From Sciscionella marina DSM 45152 (lineage in GTDB: Bacteria; Actinomycetota; Actinomycetes; Mycobacteriales; Pseudonocardiaceae): 64,000 nt of DNA. The notes beneath the pieces were generated by a model. The model searched no databases and was not told where the DNA came from. It saw nothing but the letters and a program-made list of their open reading frames with translations. A program made the translations under genes and the position numbers. This document shows positions 24,879-33,396 of the stretch, one piece after another. Within the stretch, counting starts at the first letter, position 1, and each line of letters starts with the position of its first letter. The DNA lies in assembly GCF_000379465.1 (NCBI RefSeq), contig NZ_KB905380.1, positions 992,001 through 1,056,000 of the forward strand, written 5' to 3'.

Positions 24879-26516
24879 TCAGCCGCGCTCGTGCACGAGC
24901 CGGCCGTCGGCGAAGGTCATCCCGACCCCGATCGCGCCGATCTCCTCCGGCGCCACGGTCACCGGGTCCGCGTCCAGCACCACGAGGTCGGCGGCGAGCC
25001 CGGGGGCGAGCCGCCCGGTCCGGTCGCCGAGCCGGTTCGCCCGCGCGGATCCGGCCGTATAGGCGGAGACGGCCCGTTCCGCCGGGATCGCCTCCCCCGC
25101 CAGCAGCGGAGCGGTGCGCGAGCGCGGATCGGCGGCGTGCGGGTCACCGGGCGGTGCCGTCCGGTTGACCGCGACGTGGATTCCCCACAGCGGGGCGGGA
25201 TCCGAGACCGGCCAGTCGCTGCCCATCGCCAGCCCGACCCCGGCCCGCTCCAGCGCACCGAACGCGAAATGCCGGGCGCGCTGGCTTTCGGTGAGATAGG
25301 GCAGCTTGGTCTCCACCAGCACCGGATCCTGGCGCGCCCACAGCGGCTGCAGGTTCGCGAGCACCCCGAGCTCACGCATCCGGGCCACCTCGCGCTCGGC
25401 GATCAGGTCGATGTGCGCGATCTGGTGCCGGAAATCCCCGTCCCGCCCGGCTTTCTGCACCGCGTCCAAGCATTCGCGCACGGCCCGGTCGCCGACCGCG
25501 TGGAAATGCAGATCGAAGCCGGCCCCGGTCAGCGCGTCCACCAGCGCGGCGAGCCGCTCCGGATCGAGGAAGCTCATTCCCCGCTCACCGGGAACGCCGT
25601 GGTAGTCCTCGAGCACCGCGGCGGTCAGGTTCTCGCACACCCCGTCCTGCATGATCTTGACCGCGCTCGGGGTGAACCCCGGCCCGGCCAGCCGCCTGCG
25701 CCGTTCCACGAGTTCGGGGACCTGCTCGAGGCCGCGTTCCCGGTCCCACCACAGCGCCCCGGTCACCTTCGCGGTCAGTTCCCCGTTCGCGGCGAGCGCG
25801 GCGTAGGCGGGCCCGATGTCCGGCAGCCCGAGCGCGCTGCCCACCGCCGCGTCCTGCCAGGCGGTGATCCCCAACCCGTGCAGGTATCGCTGCGCGTTCC
25901 GGATCGCCTTGCGCAGGGTCTGCTCCCCCGGCTCCGGCAGCAGCCGGGTGACCAGTTCGGCCGCGGACTCCACGAGCATCCCGGTCGGTTCGCCCTCGGT
26001 ATCGCGCAGGATCCGGCCGCCTTCGGGATCCGGGCTCGCCGCGGTGATCCCGGCCCGGTGCAGGGCGGCCGAATTCGCCCAGACCCCGTGCGCGTCGTGG
26101 CTGCGCAGCACCGCGGGCCGGGAACCGACCACCCGGTCCAGCGTTTCCCGGTCCGGGAAACCGCCCTCGAACACATCGCCGTACCAGCCGCTCCCGGTGA
26201 TCCACTCCAGTTCCGGATGGCTGGCCGCGTAGGCGTGGATCTCGCGCAGATAGTCCCGCCGGGAGTGCCAGGCGCTCAGGTCGCACTCCATCCGGTGCAG
26301 CCCGCCGAGCACCGGATGCGCGTGCGCGTCCTGGAACCCGGGAAGCAGCGCACCACTGCCCAGGTCCACGACCTCGGTACGCGGGCCGAGCAGCGGGCGC
26401 ACATCCGCATCGCCGATCGCCAGGATGCGACCGCCGCCGACCGCGAGCGCATCGGAGGGCGCACCGTCCACGGTGCGCACCGTGCCGTTGCGGAAGATCA
26501 GCTCCGCCTCGTTCAT
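24879..26516 (-). CDS. Amidohydrolase family protein (YtcJ-like)
   Basis: The 545-residue metal-dependent hydrolase resembles the YtcJ/LAF3 group. It shows LPGFQDAHAHPVLGG with the metal HxH, HFHAVGDRAV, HQIAHIDLIA and MGSDWPVSDPAPL with the terminal Asp. A small beta-sandwich domain brackets the barrel (NGTVRTVDG and AADLVVLDADPV). Such enzymes cleave amides, cyclic amides or N-formyl groups. ATG at 26516 follows AAGGGAAG. It is upstream of the aminoaldehyde pathway genes and flanked by both operator copies, so it may release the amine from an amide or lactam precursor. Confidence 0.87.
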   Translation of the reverse strand: MNEAELIFRNGTVRTVDGAPSDALAVGGGRILAIGDADVRPLLGPRTEVVDLGSGALLPGFQDAHAHPVLGGLHRMECDLSAWHSRRDYLREIHAYAASHPELEWITGSGWYGDVFEGGFPDRETLDRVVGSRPAVLRSHDAHGVWANSAALHRAGITAASPDPEGGRILRDTEGEPTGMLVESAAELVTRLLPEPGEQTLRKAIRNAQRYLHGLGITAWQDAAVGSALGLPDIGPAYAALAANGELTAKVTGALWWDRERGLEQVPELVERRRRLAGPGFTPSAVKIMQDGVCENLTAAVLEDYHGVPGERGMSFLDPERLAALVDALTGAGFDLHFHAVGDRAVRECLDAVQKAGRDGDFRHQIAHIDLIAEREVARMRELGVLANLQPLWARQDPVLVETKLPYLTESQRARHFAFGALERAGVGLAMGSDWPVSDPAPLWGIHVAVNRTAPPGDPHAADPRSRTAPLLAGEAIPAERAVSAYTAGSARANRLGDRTGRLAPGLAADLVVLDADPVTVAPEEIGAIGVGMTFADGRLVHERG

Positions 26517-26568
26517 CGCCTGGCACTTCCCTTCGAGCGGAACACCGCTGTCCTCGCGAGGGCTCATT

Positions 26569-26588
26569 CTTTGCACTACAATTCAAAG
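26569..26588 (+). promoter_or_regulatory. Operator copy B: CTTTG-N10-CAAAG
   Basis: CTTTG at 26569-26573 and CAAAG at 26584-26588, with the same spacing and flanks as copy A 1.7 kb away. It lies between the amidohydrolase and the divergent TetR gene, the usual place for an autoregulatory site. Confidence 0.65.
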
Positions 26589-26673
26589 TATCGAGCGGTA
26601 CCGTGTCAATGGATGTCGGGAGATACGGCTATCGCCGTTCCCGAAGCCGTGCATCGATTTGAAGAATGAAGCC

Positions 26674-27288
26674 ATGCCACGACCCAAACGTCAGGGCGAG
26701 CGACGCTCGCTGATCATCGAGGCCGCCGGGCGCGCGGTCCGCGAACGGGGACTCGCCGAAGTGCGGGTACGAGACATCGCCGCACACGCCGGGCTGTCCC
26801 CCGGTTCGGTGCTCTACTACTACCCGGAGATCGCCGAGCTGATGCTCGAGGTGCACAGCGGCGCGGTCGCGGACTTCTACCGGGCCAGGGTCGAGCGCAT
26901 CGGCGCGGAACAGGAACCGGGGGCCAAGTTGCGCGCCGCGGTACGGTCCGGGCTGCCCGCCGGCGCCGAGGACGCGGTCGCGCGGCTGCTCTACGAGATG
27001 CACTCGCTCGCCGACCGCAGCGCCGGCCATGCCGCACTGATGTCCAGCCTGTTCGACCGGGAGGTCGCGCTCTACCGTTCGGTGCTCGAGCTCGGCGCCG
27101 GGCTCGGCGAGTTCACCCTGGCCCGCCCGCTCGAGGAGATCGCCCGCAACACGGTGGCCCTCGAGGACGGCTACGGTCTGCATCTGATCAGCGGGAACCG
27201 ATCACTGAGCGCGACCGAGGCGCGCGCCGCCCTGCTGGGCTACCTCGCCGTGATGACCGCGCGGACGGATCTGCTCGACCAGCGATGA
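26674..27288 (+). CDS. TetR family transcriptional regulator (BetI-like C-terminus)
   Basis: The 204-residue protein begins MPRPKRQGERRSLIIEAAGR, then VRVRDIAAHAGLSPGSVLYYYPEIAELML, a TetR helix-turn-helix. The ligand domain has repeated acidic helices and resembles BetI-type C-termini, which sense amines such as choline. ATG at 26674 is in frame with longer openings but begins the domain. Divergence from the amidohydrolase gene and the twin CTTTG-N10-CAAAG sites make it the likely repressor of the amine-catabolic cluster. Confidence 0.88.
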   Translation: MPRPKRQGERRSLIIEAAGRAVRERGLAEVRVRDIAAHAGLSPGSVLYYYPEIAELMLEVHSGAVADFYRARVERIGAEQEPGAKLRAAVRSGLPAGAEDAVARLLYEMHSLADRSAGHAALMSSLFDREVALYRSVLELGAGLGEFTLARPLEEIARNTVALEDGYGLHLISGNRSLSATEARAALLGYLAVMTARTDLLDQR

Positions 27289-27346
27289 GTTCGCCGCCTC
27301 CGGCCGGTCTCTCCATACGACATCCACGAACGGAAGGACGAAGACC

Positions 27347-27691
27347 ATGGCGATCATCCGGATATTGGCGAATCTGACCGTGACCGAGCTGGACCGCGCG
27401 CAGCGGTGGTACACGACCCTGTTCGGGCGCGGCCCGGACGCCCGCCCGATGGACGGGCTACTGGAATGGCATCTCGGCGAGAGTCTCGGCGTGCAGGTGT
27501 GGGCCGAACCCGAACGGGCGGGCCGCTCCGCGATGGTGCTCGACGAGTCGGATCTGGACGCGCGCGCCACCCAGCTCGACCGGGCCGGGATCGAGCACGA
27601 GGGCCCGCTCGACGCCACGACCGTGCGGATCATGCCGTTGACCGATCCGGACGGCAATCGCATCGTGTTCACCGGACCACTCCGGGGGTGA
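27347..27691 (+). CDS. VOC (glyoxalase-like) superfamily protein
   Basis: A 114-residue single VOC module. It starts IIRILANLTVTELDRAQRWY and ends PLTDPDGNRIVFTGPL, the conserved DPDGN turn of the family. The metal-ligand pattern is incomplete, so catalytic activity is uncertain; many such proteins bind small molecules. ATG at 27347 has GGAAGGA upstream. It is 58 bases after TetR in the same direction. No function can be assigned. Confidence 0.75.
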   Translation: MAIIRILANLTVTELDRAQRWYTTLFGRGPDARPMDGLLEWHLGESLGVQVWAEPERAGRSAMVLDESDLDARATQLDRAGIEHEGPLDATTVRIMPLTDPDGNRIVFTGPLRG

Positions 27692-27854
27692 ACCCGGCAC
27701 CGAGCGTGCACACGGGTCCGGGCCCACCCGATTGCATGCTCGTGTCGCTATGCAAATCTCGCTATCATGAGTGCGCGAAATTTCCGGGAAACACGGCAGA
27801 ACGGATTCGTGAACCGCCGATCCAGTGAATTCTCGGAGTTAATTCGAACGGGAT

Positions 27855-27871
27855 GTTCCGTGCCACGGAAC
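27855..27871 (+). promoter_or_regulatory. Perfect 17-bp palindrome, candidate IclR operator
   Basis: GTTCCGTG (27855-27862), one central C, then CACGGAAC (27864-27871). It is about 40 bases upstream of the putative -35 of the IclR gene. Eight-base arms with a single central base are unlikely by chance and fit a dimeric regulator site. Confidence 0.6.
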
Positions 27872-27909
27872 GCGAAACCCATTGAAACTATTGTTCTACT
27901 TCTGCGCTG

Positions 27910-27938
27910 TTGACATTATCCGAAGCACCGTGGATATG
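27910..27938 (+). promoter_or_regulatory. Sigma-70-like promoter upstream of IclR
   Basis: Consensus TTGACA at 27910-27915 is followed after 17 bases by GATATG (27933-27938), with TATGCT two bases further as an alternative -10. It is the clearest -35 element in the window. Confidence 0.5.
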
Positions 27939-28051
27939 CTTGATCGGCTCTATGAGGACCCGTCGAAGGGGACGGGAATAAATCCTTCTCTACATCCCGG
28001 ACGCGCCTCAGTAGCGCTGATTCTCCCGGACGGTGCCGACATGGTGAAATC

Positions 28052-28852
28052 ATGCCCGTAATCACCGATCCTCCGCCACGAAACGCGATCGCGCGCACGA
28101 TCGGTCTGCTCGAGCTGCTCGATGCCTCGCACCGGGCGCTCACTCTCACGGAAATCGCGCAATCCACCGGACTCGCGAAGAGCACGGCACACCGGTTACT
28201 GCGCGAACTCATCGCCTGTGCGACAGTCAAGCGGATGGGTGATTACTACACCATCGACTGGTCGCGGCTCACGGAGAATCATTCGAATGACTTGCTGTTG
28301 CGACGCTTGATAAAACCGGTTCTGCTCGAACTCTATACGGCGACCCGGGAATTGGTGAGTCTCGGTGTCGCACATGGTTTGCTGGTGCACTACCTCGACA
28401 CATTCTTCGATCAGCACCAGCTCGCGGTCGTCGCGCAGACCGAGGAACGGGCGTTCATGCACTGCACGGCTGCGGGAAAAGCATTGCTCGCGCACGATCC
28501 GCTGCTCGCGAAACGGTTCATCCGGCACGCGCCGATGATGGCCTGCACCCCGCAGACGATCACCGCACCGGTCGCCCTGGAAGCCGAGCTCGCCGTCGTG
28601 CGCAGGCGCGGACTCGCCAAGTGCCGCAACGAGTACGTGCCCGACACGATCGCGCTCGCGGTCCCGTTGTTCGGCAGGGACGGCCGCATCATCGCCGCGC
28701 TCGGGCTCGGCGGGGACATCGAGCGGTTCGACGAGAAGGCGATGACCGCGAAGCTGCTCCGGGCCGCGGCCGACGCACAACGGCTCGTCCGGAAATCATC
28801 GATCGGTCCGCCGGTCGGATCGCTGGTACCGCGTCCACGAGCGGGATCCTGA
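28052..28852 (+). CDS. IclR family transcriptional regulator
   Basis: The 266-residue protein has an N-terminal winged helix (AIARTIGLLELLDAS, then LTEIAQSTGLAKSTAHRLLR) and the IclR effector domain with CTAAGKALLAHDP and RRRGLAKCRNEYVPDT leading to ALAVPLFGRDGRIIAALGL. Such regulators respond to small carboxylates or aromatics. The gene precedes a CocE-like hydrolase with its own leaderless promoter. A perfect palindrome lies about 180 bases upstream. Target genes besides itself are unknown. Confidence 0.9.
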   Translation: MPVITDPPPRNAIARTIGLLELLDASHRALTLTEIAQSTGLAKSTAHRLLRELIACATVKRMGDYYTIDWSRLTENHSNDLLLRRLIKPVLLELYTATRELVSLGVAHGLLVHYLDTFFDQHQLAVVAQTEERAFMHCTAAGKALLAHDPLLAKRFIRHAPMMACTPQTITAPVALEAELAVVRRRGLAKCRNEYVPDTIALAVPLFGRDGRIIAALGLGGDIERFDEKAMTAKLLRAAADAQRLVRKSSIGPPVGSLVPRPRAGS

Positions 28853-28876
28853 CCGCGTCCCGCATCGCGGGCGGCC

Positions 28877-28882
28877 TAAGCT
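28877..28882 (+). promoter_or_regulatory. -10-like element TAAGCT of leaderless hydrolase gene
   Basis: TAAGCT ends eight bases before the ATG at 28891. No ribosome site is seen in the 38-base gap after the IclR stop. Confidence 0.45.
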
Positions 28883-28890
28883 CGATCACG

Positions 28891-30432
28891 ATGAGGGCGA
28901 AACGCAGGGTTCCCGCCCCGGTCCCCGCACAGGCGCGGGAGCACCGGGTGCCGATGAGCGACGGGGTACGACTGGCCACCGACGTGTATCTGCCGGCGCG
29001 GGGATCGCGCTGGCCGGTGCTGCTGACCAGGATCCCCTACGACAAAGCGGCACCGGAGTGCCGCATCCCGGACCTCGCCCGGTGGTTCACCGAACACGGG
29101 TATGCCGTGGTCGCCCAGGATGTACGCGGCAAGGTCCGGTCCGAGGGTGAACTGCCGCCGTTCCGCGCCGAGGCCGCCGACGGGTACGCCACGATCGACT
29201 GGATCACCGGGCAGAGCTGGTGCGATGGCACGGTCGGCATGTTCGGCAACTCCTACTACGGGTTCACCCAATGGGCGGCGGCTTCGAGCGGTCACCCGGC
29301 GCTGCGGGCGATCGCCCCGCGCGTGTCCAGCGCGGATCTCGACGCGGTGCTCGACAGACAGGGGGTGTTCCCGCTCGAACTCGCCGCGGTGTGGGCACTG
29401 GAGACCTGGAGTGACCGCGAGCTCTACGAGTACACCGGGGCGCTGGACTGGTCGGTGCGCCCGCTGTCCAAGCTGCTGCCCGAGGCGCTGGGCTTCGGCA
29501 ACCCACTGCTCGAGGAGTGGACGCACGGCGGCCGCACCGGGGCCGCGTACCCGGTGCGCGGTGACATCCCCGCACTGCATCTCGGCGGGCATTTCGACTT
29601 CCTGCAGCGCGGGCACCTGGCCACGTGGCGCGCGGCCCGTTCGGCGGGCACGGCCCCGCAGTACCTGCTGCTCGACGCGGTGGACCACGGCTGGACGGCG
29701 TTGCGTGAACCGGACGAGCCGTGGTCGGACCCCGGAATCGACGGCTACCTCGCCCCGCTGCTCGAGTTCTTCGACCACCACCTGCGTGGCCTCGGCGAGT
29801 ACCCGCATCCGCCGGTGCGCTGGCGGCTGGCCCGGTCCGGGGAGGGGCTGCGCACCGCCGGGACCTGGCCGCCACCGGAGAGCGCGCCCCGCTCCTGGTT
29901 CCCCGACGCCTCCGGCGCGCTGAGCGACCGGCCGGGAACCGGGCTGGAGTGGGTGCACGATCCGGCCGATCCGGTGCCCAGCCTCGTGGATCCCTATGTC
30001 CCGCTCGTGGAGCCGCCCGAGGAGAGTGCGGTGCACGAGCGCGCGGATGTGCGCTCCTGCACCACCGAACCGTTCGACGCGCCACTGGACCTGGCAGGCC
30101 CGGTGGAACTGCGGGCCGAGGTCTCCGCGAGCGGCCCGAGCACCCATCTGATGGTCACGCTCACCGATGTGTACCCGGACGGGCGCGCCTTCCGGATCCT
30201 GGACGGGGCGGCGCAGGCCACCGCGCCCTGGCCGGCGCGGGCACGGGTGGACCTCGGCGAGACCGGGTACCGGATGCGGGCCGGGCACCGTCTGCGGGTC
30301 ACCCTGGCCGGTTCCGCGTTCCCCCGGTATGCCCCGCATCCCGGGAACGAACAGCATTTCTGGACCGCGACCGAGACCAGCACGGGCACCATCCGGGTCA
30401 CCGGGGCGGAACTGCGCTGCCAGGTGCTCTGA
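28891..30432 (+). CDS. CocE/NonD family alpha/beta hydrolase (X-Pro dipeptidyl peptidase type)
   Basis: A 513-residue hydrolase. The N-terminal MSDGVRLATDVYLPARG and DVRGKVRSEGELPPF are characteristic, and the nucleophile elbow is GMFGNSYYGFTQWAAAS (GxSYxG). The acid and His likely lie in the GGHFDF and DAVDHGW regions. A C-terminal jelly-roll domain (LDLAGPVELRAEVSASGPST, MVTLTDVYPDG) completes the family layout. Members hydrolyse esters such as cocaine or N-terminal Xaa-Pro peptides. No signal peptide is visible. It converges with the enoyl-CoA hydratase gene three bases away. Confidence 0.88.
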   Translation: MRAKRRVPAPVPAQAREHRVPMSDGVRLATDVYLPARGSRWPVLLTRIPYDKAAPECRIPDLARWFTEHGYAVVAQDVRGKVRSEGELPPFRAEAADGYATIDWITGQSWCDGTVGMFGNSYYGFTQWAAASSGHPALRAIAPRVSSADLDAVLDRQGVFPLELAAVWALETWSDRELYEYTGALDWSVRPLSKLLPEALGFGNPLLEEWTHGGRTGAAYPVRGDIPALHLGGHFDFLQRGHLATWRAARSAGTAPQYLLLDAVDHGWTALREPDEPWSDPGIDGYLAPLLEFFDHHLRGLGEYPHPPVRWRLARSGEGLRTAGTWPPPESAPRSWFPDASGALSDRPGTGLEWVHDPADPVPSLVDPYVPLVEPPEESAVHERADVRSCTTEPFDAPLDLAGPVELRAEVSASGPSTHLMVTLTDVYPDGRAFRILDGAAQATAPWPARARVDLGETGYRMRAGHRLRVTLAGSAFPRYAPHPGNEQHFWTATETSTGTIRVTGAELRCQVL

Positions 30433-30435
30433 GCA

Positions 30436-31200
30436 CTATTCCCCGCGCCAGACCGGTTCGCGCTTCTCGGCGAACGCCTTGGCACCTTCCATGGCGTCCG
30501 CCGAGGCGAGCACCGGGCCGATGATCTCGCCCTGGCCGGCGAACGCCTCCTCGTCGGTCCACCGGATGGTGCCGGAGACGAGCCGTTTGGTCGCGCGCAC
30601 CGCGAGCGGCCCGTTGCGGGCGATCCGCCCGGCGAGCTCGCGGGCCCCGTCCAGCGCGCCGCCCGGATCGGTGAGCCGGTTCACGATCCCGTGCGCGTGC
30701 GCGGCCTCCGCGGTGATCGGATCACCGGTCAGCGCCACCTCCATGGCGAGCTGATAGGGCAGCGCCTTGGGCAGCCGCAGCAGTCCGCCGGCCGCCGCGA
30801 TCAGTCCGCGCTTGACCTCGGGAAGGCCGAACTTGGCGTCCCGCGCGGCGACCACGAGATCGGCGGCAAGAGCGAGCTCACAGCCACCCGCGAGCGCCCA
30901 GCCCTCCACCGCCGCGATGAGCGGTTTCTCCGGCGGCTTCGAGGTCAGCCCGCCGAACCCGCGGCTCTCCACCGCCGGGGACTCGCCCCTGGTGAACGCC
31001 TTGAGGTCCATCCCGGCGCAGAAGGTCCCGCCCGCACCGGTCAGGATCGCGATCACCAGGTCGGTGCGCGACTCGAACTCGTCGATCGCCGCGGCGACCC
31101 CCTCGGCGACCTCGGCGTTCACCGCGTTCTTCGCCTCTGGACGGTCGATCGTGATCAGGGCGATGCCCTCACCGAATTCGGTCCGCACACTGTCTGTCAC
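30436..31200 (-). CDS. Enoyl-CoA hydratase/isomerase family protein
   Basis: The 254-residue crotonase-fold protein is full length. It shows ITIDRPEAKNAVNAE, the oxyanion loop LTGAGGTFCAGMDLKAF, and EKPLIAAVEGWALAGGCELA with FGLPEVKRGLIAAAGG. The Glu of LPEV is the usual catalytic position. GTG at 31200 has AGGAG eight bases upstream. It is a single gene between convergent and same-strand neighbours unrelated in function. It adds 2-enoyl-CoA hydration or isomerisation to lipid or aromatic catabolism. Confidence 0.88.
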   Translation of the reverse strand: MTDSVRTEFGEGIALITIDRPEAKNAVNAEVAEGVAAAIDEFESRTDLVIAILTGAGGTFCAGMDLKAFTRGESPAVESRGFGGLTSKPPEKPLIAAVEGWALAGGCELALAADLVVAARDAKFGLPEVKRGLIAAAGGLLRLPKALPYQLAMEVALTGDPITAEAAHAHGIVNRLTDPGGALDGARELAGRIARNGPLAVRATKRLVSGTIRWTDEEAFAGQGEIIGPVLASADAMEGAKAFAEKREPVWRGE

Positions 31201-31256
31201 ATCTACTCCTCACACGCTGTCGTCCGGCTCATTCTTCGCAGCGGACCGGGAGCCGG

Positions 31257-33098
31257 TCAAGATCGGCTCACCCGGCGCCTGACCAGCCAGACCGCGATCC
31301 CGCCGATGAGCAGTCCGCCGGCGCCGGTGAGCGCGTACGGCCACCAGTTCCCCTCGGAGCCCCGGTAGTCCGGGACATCCGCGGGATCACCGTAGTGTCC
31401 CTTCCTGGCCAGTGTGCCGCCGTCCGCCCAGCCGCCACCGAGGTCGCAGTTCATCCGGTCGCGCGCGGTTTCCTCGCTGCGCAGGGACATATCGCTGCTC
31501 TCCGGGTTCATCGTCTCCCCCTCGGGAACGGTGACCTTCGGCTTGTGGATCCCGCCCTCGGCCTTGTCCCCGGCGAGTTCCTTGTCCAGCAGGTAATCCC
31601 CGAGCTCGAGGCCGTTCTCGGCCCAGCCGGTACTCGCCTCGGTGAGCGTGGCCCGGGCGCCTGCCGCGTCCCCGGAGGAGAACTGTTCGCGCGCCTGCTG
31701 TTCGACATCGCCCTGATCGCGCAGGATCTGGGCCTCGTACCCTTCGAGGGCCTTGGTGACCTCGTCCAGGTAGCGCTTCGGCCGCGCGCAGGTCGCGTAC
31801 ATCAGCCGCTTGTAGGTCTGGGTCGCCGATTCGGTGGCCTCCTGCTCGGCGAACTGCGGGTCCAGGTATTCCTCCGAGGCGCCGTGGGTCAGGTACCGGT
31901 GCTGGCGGTACTCCGGCGGAATCGACTGGGTGCCGAGGTAGATGGGGATATAGGGTGCGGTGACCGCGGCGGTCGTCGCCAGCCACAGTTTCGAGAGATC
32001 CTTGCCGGGCACGGCCCTGTTCGACACCGAGTTGTCGAGTTCGGCGACCTGGCCGTATCCGGAGCGGTCGTCCGACCAGCGCGGGTCACGCACGATCCGC
32101 ATGACGTCCTGCAGGCGCACCGGTTTGAGCTCGCGGAACTCGGCCTCCAGGGACGGCGGGTTCCGGTACGGCGAGGGATCCTCGGGGTCGGCCGGTTTGC
32201 CGACCGCGACGGGCTTTCCGGGGAACGGCGTGCCGTACACCTTCTGCGGGTCGAAGTCCGTTCCCGGCTGCCACCAGCCGCGTTCCTGAGCGTAGGAGAT
32301 CAGGTTCGGCGAGGCCATGAAGTTCGGATCGTGCTGCCAGTCGGCCGGGAAATGGTCGATATAACCCGGATAGGAGACCCGCACATCGTCCGGGCCGAGG
32401 CGTTGCGCCGCCCAGAGCCCTTTTCCGCCGGAGAATTCGATGAGCACCCACCCCTCGTTGGCATCGGCGAACAGATGCGAATTCCCGCCATAGGTGGTGT
32501 AGCCGTACTTGTCGATCTGCGAGCCGACGATCCGTGCCGCCTCACGGGCACTGTGCGCACGTTCCATCGCGATCCTGGACAGATCGCTGTAATTCGGCCC
32601 GGTCTGATCCTTCGGGGTCTGATCGACGAGTTCGGTGCGCGAATCGGACCACACATCCCGCGCGGCAACCCCGTATTCGTTGAGTCCACCGTTGGTGAGC
32701 GGGGCCGGGAAGCCGACGAATTCGGAGTAGTCGGAGCTTATGTAGCGCGCCGTCTCCGGTGCCTGCGGGATGCGGGTGAGCTTGCCCGGCATGTCCGCCT
32801 TGTCGGTGGCGCCGACCTGGATCGTGGATCCCGGGGGATGTTTGCGGTGCGGAACGATATCCACCCAGTGACTCGACGGCTCGTGCCCGAAACCACCGAG
32901 GAAGGTGTGCTTGTTCTCGGTCAGATTCTTGCCGACGTAGACCGCGAAACTCTTGTCCGCTCCGGCAGAGTGCTGCTTGCTCGGAGCTGCCGGTTTCGCC
33001 TGCCGCGGTGCCTCTTGTGTCGCCGCCGACGCCAGCGGCACCGATCCGAGTACGCACACCGCGACTGCCGCTATCGCCACCAAACGCGGCATACCCAC
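31257..33098 (-). CDS. Secreted, membrane-anchored C69-family dipeptidase-like protein
   Basis: The 613-residue protein has a signal peptide (VAIAAVAVCVLGSVPLASA), a peptidase C69/PepD-type domain with FGHEPSSHWVDIV, GLNEYGVAARDVWSDSR and YGGNSHLFADANEGWVLIE, and a C-terminal transmembrane helix (PYALTGAGGLLIGGIAVWLV) followed by Arg residues. It would be cell-surface bound. C69 enzymes use an N-terminal Cys exposed after processing; the aligned position here appears to be Ser in DKSFAVYVGK. GTG at 33098 sits five bases after AGGAGG; ATG at 33092 is the alternative. The substrate is probably a short peptide. Confidence 0.83.
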   Translation of the reverse strand: MGMPRLVAIAAVAVCVLGSVPLASAATQEAPRQAKPAAPSKQHSAGADKSFAVYVGKNLTENKHTFLGGFGHEPSSHWVDIVPHRKHPPGSTIQVGATDKADMPGKLTRIPQAPETARYISSDYSEFVGFPAPLTNGGLNEYGVAARDVWSDSRTELVDQTPKDQTGPNYSDLSRIAMERAHSAREAARIVGSQIDKYGYTTYGGNSHLFADANEGWVLIEFSGGKGLWAAQRLGPDDVRVSYPGYIDHFPADWQHDPNFMASPNLISYAQERGWWQPGTDFDPQKVYGTPFPGKPVAVGKPADPEDPSPYRNPPSLEAEFRELKPVRLQDVMRIVRDPRWSDDRSGYGQVAELDNSVSNRAVPGKDLSKLWLATTAAVTAPYIPIYLGTQSIPPEYRQHRYLTHGASEEYLDPQFAEQEATESATQTYKRLMYATCARPKRYLDEVTKALEGYEAQILRDQGDVEQQAREQFSSGDAAGARATLTEASTGWAENGLELGDYLLDKELAGDKAEGGIHKPKVTVPEGETMNPESSDMSLRSEETARDRMNCDLGGGWADGGTLARKGHYGDPADVPDYRGSEGNWWPYALTGAGGLLIGGIAVWLVRRRVSRS

Positions 33099-33396
33099 GT
33101 TTTCCTCCTCGTTTTCCGCCTGATTTCCGAAATGGGATGCTAGCGGCGAACAAACAGGAACCAAACACACCACCGGCCGGGTACCGATTCGGGGCGGCTA
33201 GAATAACCACCCGCGTGCGGGCGAGAGCGGAGCACCGGGCCACGGTGATTGCGCTGATCAGCGCGGAGTTCCGGCCGTGGTTCAGTGCTCGACGTCCACT
33301 GTGGACACCGCTGCACCGCATTGACCCGCGGTGATCTTCCATACACGCTTGGTTGCTTTTCCCACTATGTGCCGGTCGTATTCTTTCTCACGCGGC

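Larger units (their letters stand above)
27692..28051 (+). other. 360-base non-coding, AT-richer interval upstream of IclR
   Basis: No convincing gene was found. The right part is less GC-rich than its surroundings and holds a perfect 17-bp palindrome and a -35/-10 pair, both listed separately. The transcript from that promoter would have a leader of roughly 100 bases before the IclR start; I see no known riboswitch motif in it. Confidence 0.6.

Noticed and set aside
33294-33306. GTCCAC-T-GTGGAC hairpin downstream of the glucarate-dehydratase-like gene as terminator
   Set aside because: The stem is only six bases, about 90 bases beyond the stop, and has no T-run. Support is too weak to list.
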